Assembly (NCBI GenBank): GCA_916048095.2
Contig: OU696571.1
Span: 6,766,001 to 6,830,000, forward strand
Source of the DNA: Sacculina carcini
Taxonomy: Eukaryota; Arthropoda; Thecostraca; Sacculinidae
Direction: 5' to 3'
DNA: 64,000 bases
Shown: piece after piece, positions 54,462 to 64,000 of the stretch
Layout of the letters: each line of letters begins with the position of its first letter
Position numbering within the stretch: position 1 is the first letter of the stretch
Notes under the pieces: model-generated
What the model was told of the DNA's origin: nothing
Databases searched by the model: none
The model's input: only the letters and a program-made list of their open reading frames with translations
Made by a program: the position numbers and the translations under genes

Positions 54462-56006
54462 ATGTCTTTATCGATGATGAAAAGAAAACGTGGCAGTCAA
54501 GCTGCAACAATCACCAGACTGAGACAAAGAGGAGAACTGATAATTTTGTCAAATGGCAGTCGTGCTGGACTATTGGAGGTATTGAAGGAAGTTGATGAAG
54601 CGCTAACTGTGTGTTGTGAAATGAATGCAGAGTATGTAGATAATCTAGCGTCAGATGAGGAGGAGACACACAGAGCAGCTGCTTATGAAGAAAAGGTAAA
54701 AGCAGACTGCGAAACCTTCAGGGTATCAGTAACACAGTATTTGCAGAAGAGAGCAGGTGACACACCATCTGTGGTATCAGAGGCTAGTGCTGTTCCGTCG
54801 GCCACTTCTGCACATTCTCAGGCAGCTGCAGAAGTAGAACTGCAAGTCAAGCAGAAGGAGACACAGCAGTTGAAACAAAGACTGTCTATGCAAAGAGAGA
54901 AACAAGAATTGGAAGACAAGTTACTTCTCAAAGTCAAGGAAGACGGGGTTGAAGCAGCCAGACTCCGATCAGAGTTATGGAAACAAACAGAGCACTCATT
55001 GGAGTGGGAGAGGAGAAATGACTTTGAACGAGAAGACCCAGTCAATGAGGGGAACAAACAAGACTCTGCGAAACGTCAAGTAGAGCAGCATCAAGGAGCT
55101 AGAACGGCTACGGAACCAGTGATTACAGCCAATACACATATTGATCACACTCTACCTAGATTGACACTGCCAGTATTCTCTGGTGATGTTGCGGAATGGC
55201 CAAGATGGTATACGCTCTACAAGTTATTGGTACACGACAAGCCAATATCCAAACAACAGAAAATGATCCACCTTCAAAGTGCTGTAGCTGGACGGGCTAG
55301 GAACTTGATTGGCACGATGACATTTCAAGAGGACAGCTATGATAAAGCGTTGCAGACGCTTCAGGAGCGCTTTTGTCAAGAAACTGATGTAGTGCATGCA
55401 GTGCTGAGCAAGATGTTCACTTGTCCACCTCCCAAGCAGCTAGATGTATAAAGTCTTGAACACTTTCAGGGAGTCGTCCACATAGCGGTATCTACACTGC
55501 AGCAGCTAGACTATACAGCAGATCTACAGTCTCAAGAGAACCTCCGTCGGCTGGTAGAGATTATGCCAGTCGAATTGCGGAAATCATGGGCCGAACACTC
55601 GATTGCGCTTCAAACAACATCACTAGTGGATTTGGACCATTGGTTACAGTCAAGACTCAGAATAGCTCTACGTATGAGAACACATAATTCATCACACCGA
55701 ACTGGCTCAGCAGGGCAGACCCGGCAAGCCCATGCTACTGCGACGATACCACCAAATCAAGTCTGTGTATGCTGTTCTAACTCACATAGCCTGTACAATT
55801 GCGAGAAGTCCCTGAATGTTTCAGAAAGAATGAAATTTGTTGCTGACAATAAGTGCTGTATCAGTTGTCTGAGGAAAGGTCATCGTATGAAACAGTGTTG
55901 GTTTTCAAGAAAATGTGGAATCAATGGTTGTGCGTTGAAGCACAACAAACTCATACATGGTCAGCAAACGAAGGTAGCCAGCCCGACGACAGAACATCTC
56001 ACCTAG
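54462..56006 (+). pseudogene. BEL/Pao gag
   Basis: Start at ATG 54462 (MSLSMMKRKRG). An acidic and coiled-coil-like N-terminus with many K, E and Q is followed by a DUF1759-type capsid region (LPVFSGDVAEWPRW) and a CCHC knuckle, CISCLRKGHRMKQC. An in-frame TAA at 55449-55451 splits it and a TAG at 56004 ends it early. The protein would have formed the virus-like core. Confidence 0.85.
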
Positions 56007-58666
56007 CCGCAACTGGAAGGCGATCAGATGCAGTCAGAGCGACCTACCCCTGCAAGTAGCAGCCGGTTTGTGGCGGTGACAAACTCTAGAGAAAACACAA
56101 GCCGTGTTTTGTTGCAGGTTGTGCCAGTGAGAGTGCATGGTGAGAATGGTGAACACCGTGATACACTGGCAATTTTGGACATGGGCGCCGACACATCGCT
56201 CTGCAGCGACAGACTTCTGGTGGAACTGCGCATCCGAGGTGAGAAGCAATCCCTGGCTCCGCAGACGGTAGATGGGCTTGGGGCACAGCGAAGCACTCAT
56301 AAAGTACAACTTACATTGACTCCCTTGGCGGCATGTGAGGAAGGAGCACCACCTATAGTAATCTCTGAGGGTTTTTTTCTGTGAGCAATATCCACGTAAG
56401 GACACCCGTGATTTCGCGTAAATGCGTGAAAAAGTTGCGACATCAGAGCGACATCGAACTTCCGAATTACGCGGGAAAGTCAGTAGAAATACTCATCGGA
56501 GCGCCAGTCACACAGGCTCTACTGCAACGCGAAGTCCGTGTAGGCAAGCCTGGACAGCCTGTAGCGATACGCACCGCATTCGGCTGGGCATTATCTGGGA
56601 CAGTCTCTCAGCTGGTGGCCGACTCTGAACGTACAGTCATGCACGTCGTGCTCGGCGGAAGCGACGACGATGTGTCCGAGCAACTCCGGGAATGGTGGTG
56701 CACCGACTCATTTGGGACTACAGGTGAGATGAAGCGGCCGACTTCACGCGAGGATGAGAAAGCTTTGAAGACATTGCAGGCTACAACGCGTCGAAACGGC
56801 AGCCGATATGAAGCGGGACTGCTATGGAAGCAAGACAAAGTCTCTTTTCCAGACAACTACCGCATGGCGGAGAGACGCCTGCAAAGCCTTGAAAGGAACT
56901 TGGAACGGAATCCCGAGCGACGTGCGGCATATCAAGAGGCGATAGAAGCCTATATGGAGAACGGGTACGCTCGAAAGATCGACGCCGATGAGGAGCAATG
57001 TGCAAAGCGGTGGTACCTGCCGCACCACGCCGTCGTGAATCCGACTAAGAACAAACTTCGCATCGTGTTTGATGCGTCAGCTTCATATATGAAGACGTCC
57101 CTCAATTCAGAACTGCTCACCGGACCAGACTTGCTCCAGAGTCTCAATGAGGTCTTGCTGCGCTTCCGGGAGGAGTACGTTGGTATGGCAGCAGACGTGG
57201 ACAAAATGTTTTTGCAGATCTCGGTTCGGTCGGAAGATCAACCGGCCATGAGCTTTCTATGGCGCCGAAGAAGCAGTCTTAACATCGAGAAGTACCAAAT
57301 GAATATCTTAATTTTTGGAGCCAAGTGTAGTCCGGCGATCGGTAATTATGTCCTCCATAGAATCGCCGAGGATTGTGCGCAGGCCGACGAACAATCGGCA
57401 ACAGCGGCCATTACGAACAACTTCTATGCCGACGATTTTCTGCGCTCCGAAGCAACACCGGAAGAGGCAATCAAGTCGAGGAGAGTTGTGACGTCAGTAG
57501 CAGCAAGAGGAGGGTTTGCCTTGCGGAAATGGATTTCAAATCGAAGAGAGGTAACCGAGGAGCTGCCAGAGGATGCTCGAGAAGTTCATGGTAAAATCCA
57601 GAAAGTATTGGGATGTGTGTAGAATACGTCAGAAGACTTGCTAAGCGTCGAGATACCCAGCAGCGAAGTCCCGAAGACAAAACGGGGTGCGTTGCAGTTG
57701 ATGGCGCGAATATTCGATCCGTTGGGCATTGTTGCACCGTTTTGCCTGTAAGCGAAAGCTTTCATGCAACATTTGTGGACACAGAAATACGAGTGGGATG
57801 AGCTGCTCAGCGAGACCGACCTACGCGTATGGGATGAGTGGGTGAATGGGCTCTCCCGCTTATCCGCGCTGAGTGTACCACGCTGTTTGAAGCCAGTGGG
57901 CGAAGTCCCATTGAGTTTAGAGCTCCACATTTTTGTAGACGCATCCAGCAAGGCATTCGCCGCTGTGGCTTACGTGAAGACGGCATATGCGGGCGGCGCG
58001 CACGTTGCGCTACTGATGGCACGGACACGTGTGGCCCCGTTGAAGGGTTTAACAATAGTCAGATTGGAACTGCAGGCAGCAGTGCTGGGCGTAAGGCTGA
58101 AGAGCGCTGTAATGGATTCACTTTCCTACCGATTTGAAAGGTGTATACTCTGGACCGACAGCGAAGCGGTGCTCAAGTATATCCGAAACGAAACGCGTCG
58201 GTTTAAAGTCTACGTTGCCAATCGCGTCTCGGAAATTTTGGACTCGTCAAATCCAGATCAGTGGAGGCATGTGGCGGGCAAGTTGAACCCTGCTGATTTG
58301 GCTTCGAGGGGTGCAGGCACGAAGGAACTGGAGCAGTCAGACGTGTGGTGGCACGGACCCGCTTTCCTGAAAGAAGAACAGGATTACAGTGTACGGAAGT
58401 CAGTGGACGAGCTTGACACGCACGACCCCGAGCTCAAAAGAGAAAGGGTCGTCCAGTGCGTCCAAACGTCAACAAGAGCCAATGCACATCTGGTGGACCC
58501 TACCCGCTTCTCCAGCTGGAATAGCTACCGTCGTGTAATGGGTTGGTGTCTTCGTTTCATGAATAATCTGCGCGCGAGTGCCAAACGGACAGTGTCTATC
58601 ACGAGCGGTCCGCTGTCTCTTCCAGAAGTGGAGGAAGCAGTCAACCGGGTAATCAAGAAGGATTAA
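56007..58666 (+). pseudogene. BEL/Pao protease, RT and RNase H
   Basis: The protease active site reads ILDMGADTSLCSD (DMG in place of DTG/DSG). The RT shows RIVFDASAS, the MAADVDKMFLQI motif A and NNFYADDF; the RNase H region has FVDASSKAFAAVAYV and LWTDSEAVLKYI. Lesions: a frameshift near 56380, a TAG at 57620-57622, a TAA at 57749-57751 and a TAA at 58664-58666. Confidence 0.85.
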
Positions 58667-59985
58667 GAAATACACAGCAAGCGTATTGAGATGTCGGAGA
58701 CTTTCAAGGACAAGTACGAGATTCTGCGGTTGCGAGGGCGCCTTAGCAGATCACCACTAGCTGAGATGTGTCGCAATCCGATTATTTTGGCAAACGAGAG
58801 CGATCTTATGCGTCTGTTGGTGACTCATGCCCACCATCAAGTGATGCATTCTGGTGTCAGTCATACTTGGAATCGGTTCAGAGAAGACTACTGGACACCG
58901 AAATTGAGAGCGACGGTGAAGAAGGTACTGCGCGGCTGTGTATTCTGTCGCAACCGTAGAAGCAAACCACGGCAGCCGATCATGGCCGACTTGCCGGATA
59001 CTCGTTTCGACCAGACACGTCCTTTTTCTTCGGTCGGATTGGACTATTTTGGCCCGTTGGAAGTGCGCAAAAGCAGAAAAGTGGAGAAGAGGTATATTTT
59101 ACTCGTTACATGCTTGGCGACACGAGCTCTCCATCTCGAAGTCTCGTACTCCCTAGAGACCGACTGTTTCCTCATGGCGTTGCGGCGGTTCATTGCGCGT
59201 CGGGGGCACCAAGTCTGATAACGAGCGACAATGGCACGAATCTGGTTGGTGGAGAGAGAGAGCTGCGCACAGCGATACAGAAGTGGAATCAGCAACAGAT
59301 AACTGAAGAAATGATCCAGAAAGGAATCGAGTGGCGCTTCAACACCCCGTTCGCGAGCCATATGGGAGGTGTCTGGGAGCGGTTAGTCGGGTCAGTCAAG
59401 CGCGCTCTGAGGGTCGTTTTGGGCCACCAGAGATGTAACGACGATGTCCTGCAGACGGTCCTCGCTGAGGTGGAGTTTATGGTCAACTCTCGACCATTGA
59501 CGTATGCGTCGAGTGACGCTGGCGATCCCGAGTCGATTACGCCCAATCACTTTCTGCTCGGTGTACACTCTGCCGATTCAGGACTTCCCCCTGGTGTCTT
59601 CTATGACAGAGACATTCATCACCGAAGAAAGTGGTTCCAGTGTCAGGGCCTTGCTGAGCAACTGTGGAAGCGTTGGCGGAAGGAATATCTGCCGACCCTG
59701 GCGAGGCGCACCAAGTGGCAGAAGTCCGAAGAAAATCTGCAGGTCGGGGACGTGGTGCTGCTGGCCGATCGGGATGTTCCGCGTGCACGTTGGCCTCTGG
59801 TGGTAGTCCAACAGGTGTTTCCGGGTCTGGACGACGTAGTCCGGACTGTCGAGATCCGTACGGCATGGGGGTCCTACAGAAGACCGGTCTACAAGCTGTG
59901 CGTTCTGGAGAATGCGTCCATCGACTCATTACCGAGTGTTAATCAATGTATAGTGTATATATATCTTGTCTTGTATCTATGTTAA
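58667..59985 (+). pseudogene. BEL/Pao integrase
   Basis: An HHCC finger (HAHHQVMHSG ... CVFC) precedes VGLDYFGPLE, ITSDNGTNL and the MGGVWERLVGSVK segment with the catalytic glutamate; a C-terminal VGDVVLLADRDVPRARWPLV segment follows, as in DUF5641. The frame shifts at about 59200, just before the second aspartate. Confidence 0.85.
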
Positions 59986-60112
59986 TCCGTGTTGGGTATA
60001 TGTTCGATTCCCGTTGTTAGGTGGTGGGGTGTCGTATGGGACATAACGTTTGTGGCCTTGTGCGTTGTTTGTCGTGTATAGTTTCGACGTTATCGAAACT
60101 GAAGGGGGAGAA

Positions 60113-60473
60113 TGTTGTAAACGCGCGGCAATATTCGACTTGTATTAGTTCAACCCGTCATTCTTTGTCACTTGCTGCGCTCGAAGGACAAAAGGGTTTT
60201 TTCAGTATTTGGATTGTTTTGGTGTTGGATTGAAAGGGCGTGGATTGCAAAGAGATATTGTAACTTATCTTATCTTATCTTATACTTACCTTGTCATATC
60301 GTCAGCTTATACGTATCGTCATCCTATCTGATTTTCAACGTTTGAAGGGAAATTAATATACAGATTGTAGAAAGAAAGGATTAACATCGTATGGCTGGAA
60401 CGATATATGGTTCACATATTCCGTGCTGCATGTCTGTGCGGAGTATATTAGTGAAAATAAATTGGTCATAACA
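60113..60473 (+). repeat. BEL/Pao 3' LTR
   Basis: 361 bp, matching the 5' LTR with several substitutions and small indels (an extra TTATC unit), followed by AATTG. Confidence 0.85.
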
Positions 60474-60849
60474 AATTGTATCGGATCAACTTGTTTTTTT
60501 GTGTGAGCACAGACATCGACAGCGAGGTGAGTGCAAAATTTCGTTTGTTTTGGTTCGTTTTTTTTATACTTTTCCAAGCTGATATTACTTTATTCATATA
60601 TTTGATGTTGCTCTATATTGTTATCTAAGTTTTCTATTAGTGTTTGGTAGTTATTCATGCATATATTTCTTGATAAAGCGCTCATATAAATAATCGTGAA
60701 AATTGAAGTCATCTACTTGTTATGAAATGTTGTTGTATATAGTATGAGAGTATAAATATGTATGGATGTTGAGTCATTTCGAATGTACATATTTCCATTT
60801 TTTAGTTCTGATCATATTTTGTTGTTGTTATTGTTTCATAGGTGGAGTC

Positions 60850-61092
60850 ATGCTTGAGAATGGTCGAGAAAACGATTACTTTTGGAAATTTGTGGGATAT
60901 GGTGTTCCCATCCAAGGTCGTGTTATGGCTTATGGTCCACGATCATTCTGCACTTTTGAAGAATGTCTGCAAGGTGCTTTAGATGCCAGTGTGGATGTGC
61001 CGGATTGTTGCAGCGCACATATCGAAATTGAATATCACAACAGAACTGAAGTATTCGTTTTCTATCTGAAGAAAGTGTTACGATTGTGCTGA
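60850..61092 (+). CDS. Unidentified short ORF, possible last exon
   Basis: 80 codons from the ATG at 60850. The sequence is not low-complexity: it mixes aromatic, charged and two adjacent cysteine residues (PDCCSAHIEIEYHN). I do not recognise it. Upstream, CAGCGAG|GTGAGT at about 60525 looks like a splice donor, and TTGTTATTGTTTCATAG|GT at about 60840 like an acceptor, so it may be the terminal exon of a host gene or of an unrecognised element. If so, the reading frame could extend 5' of the ATG. Confidence 0.35.
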   Translation: MLENGRENDYFWKFVGYGVPIQGRVMAYGPRSFCTFEECLQGALDASVDVPDCCSAHIEIEYHNRTEVFVFYLKKVLRLC

Positions 61093-62054
61093 TTCTGTGC
61101 CAGCTTCAATACACATTTTGAATTTGTGTTTTCTTTTTATGTTTGTTCTATTATAAATTGGATAATATTTTTTCAATGCAGGCTTCAACGTGTGTGTGTG
61201 TGAGGGATTGCATAAGATTGTGGCTGCATATGAGGGAGGCGGTGCTAATCGTGCAGACAGCTGAGTGGTTGTGGGAGGGCGGGGTTCAGTTCCATCTTCA
61301 GACATATACCCAGAAGTTCAAACGTATTCAAGAAAGTCACGTAAAATGAATTAAAACAACAAAATTGTTTGCCAATTGACATATTGTAGGCTGAAAATTA
61401 ATTTTCTTAATCAAATACGCTCAATATTACTTAATGATACTTGAAGCGTACGCGAAAGCTTTTACGCCGCCACATGGCGGGCGAGCAATTCACAGATGAC
61501 GCAACCGATGCATGAACTTGAAGGTACTTGTTCTGCAAGTGCGCGTTGAGTTGTCGTGCGATCTGGTTGTATCTAGCTGATAAATTGAGTTTTCTTGTGT
61601 GTGTTGGTTTGTATAGAGGATTATTGTATACTTTGTATGCATAGTTGGGATTGTTTGGTCTGTATGTGGGTTTTGTATAAGGGTAATGTTAGGGTTATGC
61701 TGAGACAATATTTTGTGTATGAGGGAAGGTCGTGGCCAATACCGGTCGTCTACGCATTACCAATGCCTGTATTCTCTCAGACTGAACTAGGCATAGAATA
61801 CGCTTGTGCTACGCACACGTCAATGCGTGACCTAGAGTGTAACTGAGTTGAGTCCGTGCGGAGTACTGCTAGGTCCGTGCGTGTGCCATTGATCCCTCTG
61901 CGCAAGGTAACGTCGAAGGCCTCGGGTAGTTAGCTGTATGTATTTTGTCATCTGGTTATATCTAGTTGCAAGTTCATTCAAGTTCTTTATTTTTGCTTGG
62001 TCCGTGTAGGAGTTATGTTAGCGTTATGCTGAGACAATATTTTTTGTCTGGGGG
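61093..62054. repeat. Non-coding, with a diverged direct repeat
   Basis: Segments at about 61556-61730 and 61946-62054 resemble each other: both have ATCTGGTT(G/A)TATCTAG, and then GTTATGCTGAGACAATATTTT followed by a G-rich run. The spacing is about 330-390 bp. No gene is visible. Confidence 0.5.
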
Positions 62055-62218
62055 TGTCACATATGTATGCATATATATGTGCGTGTGTGTTATGAACGGT
62101 ACGTGACGTCACGCGTCACGCCACTATCGTGGGAGTGGCTTGACGGTGCGCACGCGGGGGCTCGGGAGTGTGGCGCAGGGCAGTGTGCAATACATGGTCG
62201 TATGATCAACATGTTACA
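62055..62218 (+). repeat. Probable 5' LTR of element 4
   Basis: Inferred as TGTCACAT...GTTACA just before the primer binding site. The right end is firm. The left end is a guess based on the TG start, since the partner LTR is outside the window. Confidence 0.5.
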
Positions 62219-62232
62219 TGGTGTCAGAAGGG
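62219..62232 (+). other. Primer binding site (tRNA-Leu type)
   Basis: TGGTGTCAGAAGGG abuts the LTR. Sites starting TGGTGTCAGAAG are known to pair with the 3' end of tRNA-Leu. Confidence 0.65.
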
Positions 62233-62292
62233 CCCAGTAGATTTGTGAGTGATTTGTGAGTGTGTGTGAGTGGTGTCGTTTCTCTGTGAGTT

Positions 62293-62862
62293 TTGTTGTG
62301 CGGGTTTCAAGGATGGCAGCCTCCGGAGCTGGAGTTGACCTCACCTGTGTTAGCGTCGGAGTGGAATGCATGGAGGAGAGACTGGACATATTTTGCTGCG
62401 GCAAAAGAATTGTGCACAAAGCCGGTGGCCGTGCAAGTGGGCACATTTTTCAATTGTGCAGGGCGGCAGGCTCAAGAAGTGGCGTCTCATTTCAGTTGGA
62501 CGGAAACGGATGGCTTGGACGCGCTAGTTCAAGAATTTGAGAAGTACTGTGCGCCGCGCAAGAACGAGGTGCTCGAGCGGTACCGCTTCTACCAGCGGGT
62601 ACAGCAGTCGGGAGAAACGGTGAGCGCGTACGTGTCGGCATTGAGAAAACAAGGAGCCCCATGTAATTTCAAAGATCTGGACAGCATGCTGAGGGACCGG
62701 CTAGTGATGGGTATAGCAGATAAGGCGACCCAGCAAGCGCTGTTGCGTGAGACCGAGCTCAATCTGGAGTCTGCACTGAAAATTGGGAGAAGCGACCAAG
62801 CGGGACCAGCAGGTCATCAGCGGCGATGTGGTGGTATCGGCAACTCAGTCCAGCGTCTGTGA
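62293..62862 (+). pseudogene. Element 4 gag
   Basis: The open frame has gag-like features: an SEWNAWRRDW segment, CAPRKNEVLERYRF and the LRDRLVMGI segment of short retrotransposon gags. No in-frame ATG occurs at the right place; the nearby ATG at 62312 is in another frame. The frame is lost near 62785, where the zinc-knuckle region continues in the frame of the next ORF, probably after a one-base deletion. Confidence 0.7.
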
Positions 62863-63952
62863 GATCAGTGACATGGTGGAGGTGGAGGCGCGCCAGTGTC
62901 GTTTTTGCCGGCGTCGCCACGCGATGCGGCGTGAGCTGTGTCAGGCCTGGGGGCGTCGCTGCAATGCGTGCGGTCGGATGCATCATTTTGCTCGTAGCGA
63001 GGCGTGCACCATGGGTGCGGGTGCATCTGATGGGCAGCAGCAACAACAACAACAGCAGCAGCAGCGGCCGCAGCCGACAGGAAGACCGTCCAGCCGGTAT
63101 GGTCCGAGTCGATTTCTCAGTAGAAGAGATGTGAACGTCAATGAAGCGACTGCGGGGGATTGTCAGGATGTCTTATCCATCGCCGAGGGAAATAACTGTA
63201 ATGACAGTAAAGTATTCAAGACCTTGTTTACAGTTTGTGGTAAGCCATTAAGATTGCTCATTGATTCAGGGTCGGAGACGAATGTTTTGTCTCGCAGTGA
63301 CTATGTTAAAATTTCAGGTGATGTTGAGCGTACTGATCTGAGACCATGTAAGATGATGTTACGCATGTACAATGGTCAGCTTGTGTCGACTGTGGGGAAG
63401 GTCGCGATTGTCTTAATTAATAGTACGTGTAATTTGCGTCACTCATTGTTATTTCACGTGTTGGATCTTGATGTGAAGCCCATTTTGAGCTTGCGGTCGT
63501 CGGTGCACATGAACCTCATTGCTGTTAATGATTGTGACCCCCTTGAGTATGTGCCAAAATTGCAGGCTGTGACTCAGTCTGACGCAATGTTTGCTAATAT
63601 GAGGGTTAACGACAATGCTCGCGATTACATCGTTTCTCAATATCCAAGTGTTTTTACTAAACAAGGGGTGGGTCTGGTAGCCTCTGATGTTAATATTGAA
63701 ACTGATCCGAAGGTGAATCCCGTTGTAGAAAACCCTTACAGAGATCGTATTCACCTGCGTGAAAAATTGCGTGTCAAGTTGAGTCAACTGGAGGAGCAGG
63801 GTATTCTAGTACGCGTAACTCAGCCAACGGATTGGGTGTCAAATTTGGTGATTGTACCAAAACCCGATGGCGATATCCGAGTGTGTCTCGACCCGAGAAC
63901 CCTTAATAAAGCAATAAAGCGCGAGCACTATCCTACTCCAACTTTTGATTAA
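62783..63952 (+). pseudogene. Element 4 nucleocapsid, protease and RT start
   Basis: Cysteine knuckles (CRFCRRRHAMRREL and CNACGRMHHFARSEAC) are followed by a CAG-encoded glutamine tract, a retropepsin with LIDSGSETNVL, and the RT N-terminus (QGILVRVTQPTDW, IVPKPDGDIRVCLDPRTLN). A TAA at 63950-63952 interrupts, but the frame continues to SGAKVFTMLDA at the window end, so the stop is a nonsense mutation in the RT. Confidence 0.85.
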
Positions 63953-64000
63953 GTGATTTATCGTCTATCAGGCGCAAAAGTATTTACCATGCTGGATGCT

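Larger units (their letters stand above)
54069..60473 (+). mobile_element. BEL/Pao LTR retrotransposon, decayed
   Basis: LTRs of 358 and 361 bp (54069-54426 and 60113-60473), TGTTGT...ATAACA, with the duplication AATTG (54064-54068 and 60474-60478). A polypurine tract GAAGGGGGAGAA lies at 60101-60112. Domain order gag, protease, RT, RNase H, integrase with a DUF5641-like end is that of BEL/Pao. The LTRs differ at several positions. The coding region has five in-frame stops and two frameshifts that I can place. Confidence 0.9.
62055..64000 (+). mobile_element. LTR retrotransposon 4 (Ty3/gypsy-like), 5' part, runs off window
   Basis: A probable short 5' LTR (62055-62218) is followed by the primer binding site TGGTGTCAGAAGGG, then gag, protease and the start of RT. 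The 3' half and the other LTR lie beyond the window. Visible lesions are a gag-pol frameshift and an in-frame TAA at 63950-63952. Confidence 0.8.

Overview
This is a repeat-dense stretch of a metazoan nuclear genome, most likely an invertebrate. BEL/Pao retrotransposons are essentially confined to animals. The mix of Polinton/Maverick, BEL/Pao, Ty3/gypsy, RNase H-bearing I-group LINEs, tRNA-derived SINEs and a foldback element fits an invertebrate, but I cannot name a species. I see no convincing single-copy host gene; the only candidate is a short unidentified ORF behind an intron-like stretch at about 60.5-61.1 kb. Nearly everything else is mobile DNA, much of it nested.

Layout, 0-48 kb: the backbone appears to be one Polinton/Maverick lying on the minus strand and blown apart by later insertions. 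Read right to left it holds a protein-primed family B DNA polymerase (47.9 to 22.7 kb, in three pieces), two penton-like minor capsid proteins (8.9-7.5 kb), a small basic virion protein (7.5-7.1 kb) and a major capsid protein (7.17 to 2.5 kb, in two pieces). Three copies (A, B, C) of a non-autonomous terminal-inverted-repeat transposon with TGTGACGG...CCGTCACA ends have inserted into it. The site duplication is TCGG for copy C, and CCGT and CCGG sit at the visible ends of A and B. Copy C cuts the polymerase exactly at its catalytic motif C. Inside copy C, flanked by a perfect 9-bp duplication, is a 12.5-kb foldback element (31283-43819) whose long inverted arms carry arrays of an 84-bp repeat. 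Further guests are an APE-type LINE in the capsid gene, a Ty3/gypsy element in copy B, an LTR element with almost identical LTRs but a decayed interior (18.1-22.5 kb), a nearly full-length I-group LINE (22.8-28.6 kb) in the polymerase C-terminus, and several truncated LINE tails and SINEs.

Layout, 48-64 kb: a short region of LINE and SINE fragments is followed by a second Ty3/gypsy element (49.07-54.04 kb) with an open polyprotein whose RT motif-A aspartate is changed to alanine. Next come a decayed BEL/Pao element (54.07-60.47 kb), a short region with the unidentified ORF and a diverged tandem duplication, and the 5' part of another LTR retrotransposon that runs off the window (62.06-64.0 kb).

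How it works together: nothing here looks like a functioning cellular pathway. It is a stratified insertion record. Target-site duplications give relative ages: Polinton first, then the TIR copies, then the foldback, gypsy, LTR and LINE insertions. Several insertions look young (LTR pairs differing at 1-3 positions, nearly identical foldback arms), while the Polinton and BEL coding regions are decayed.
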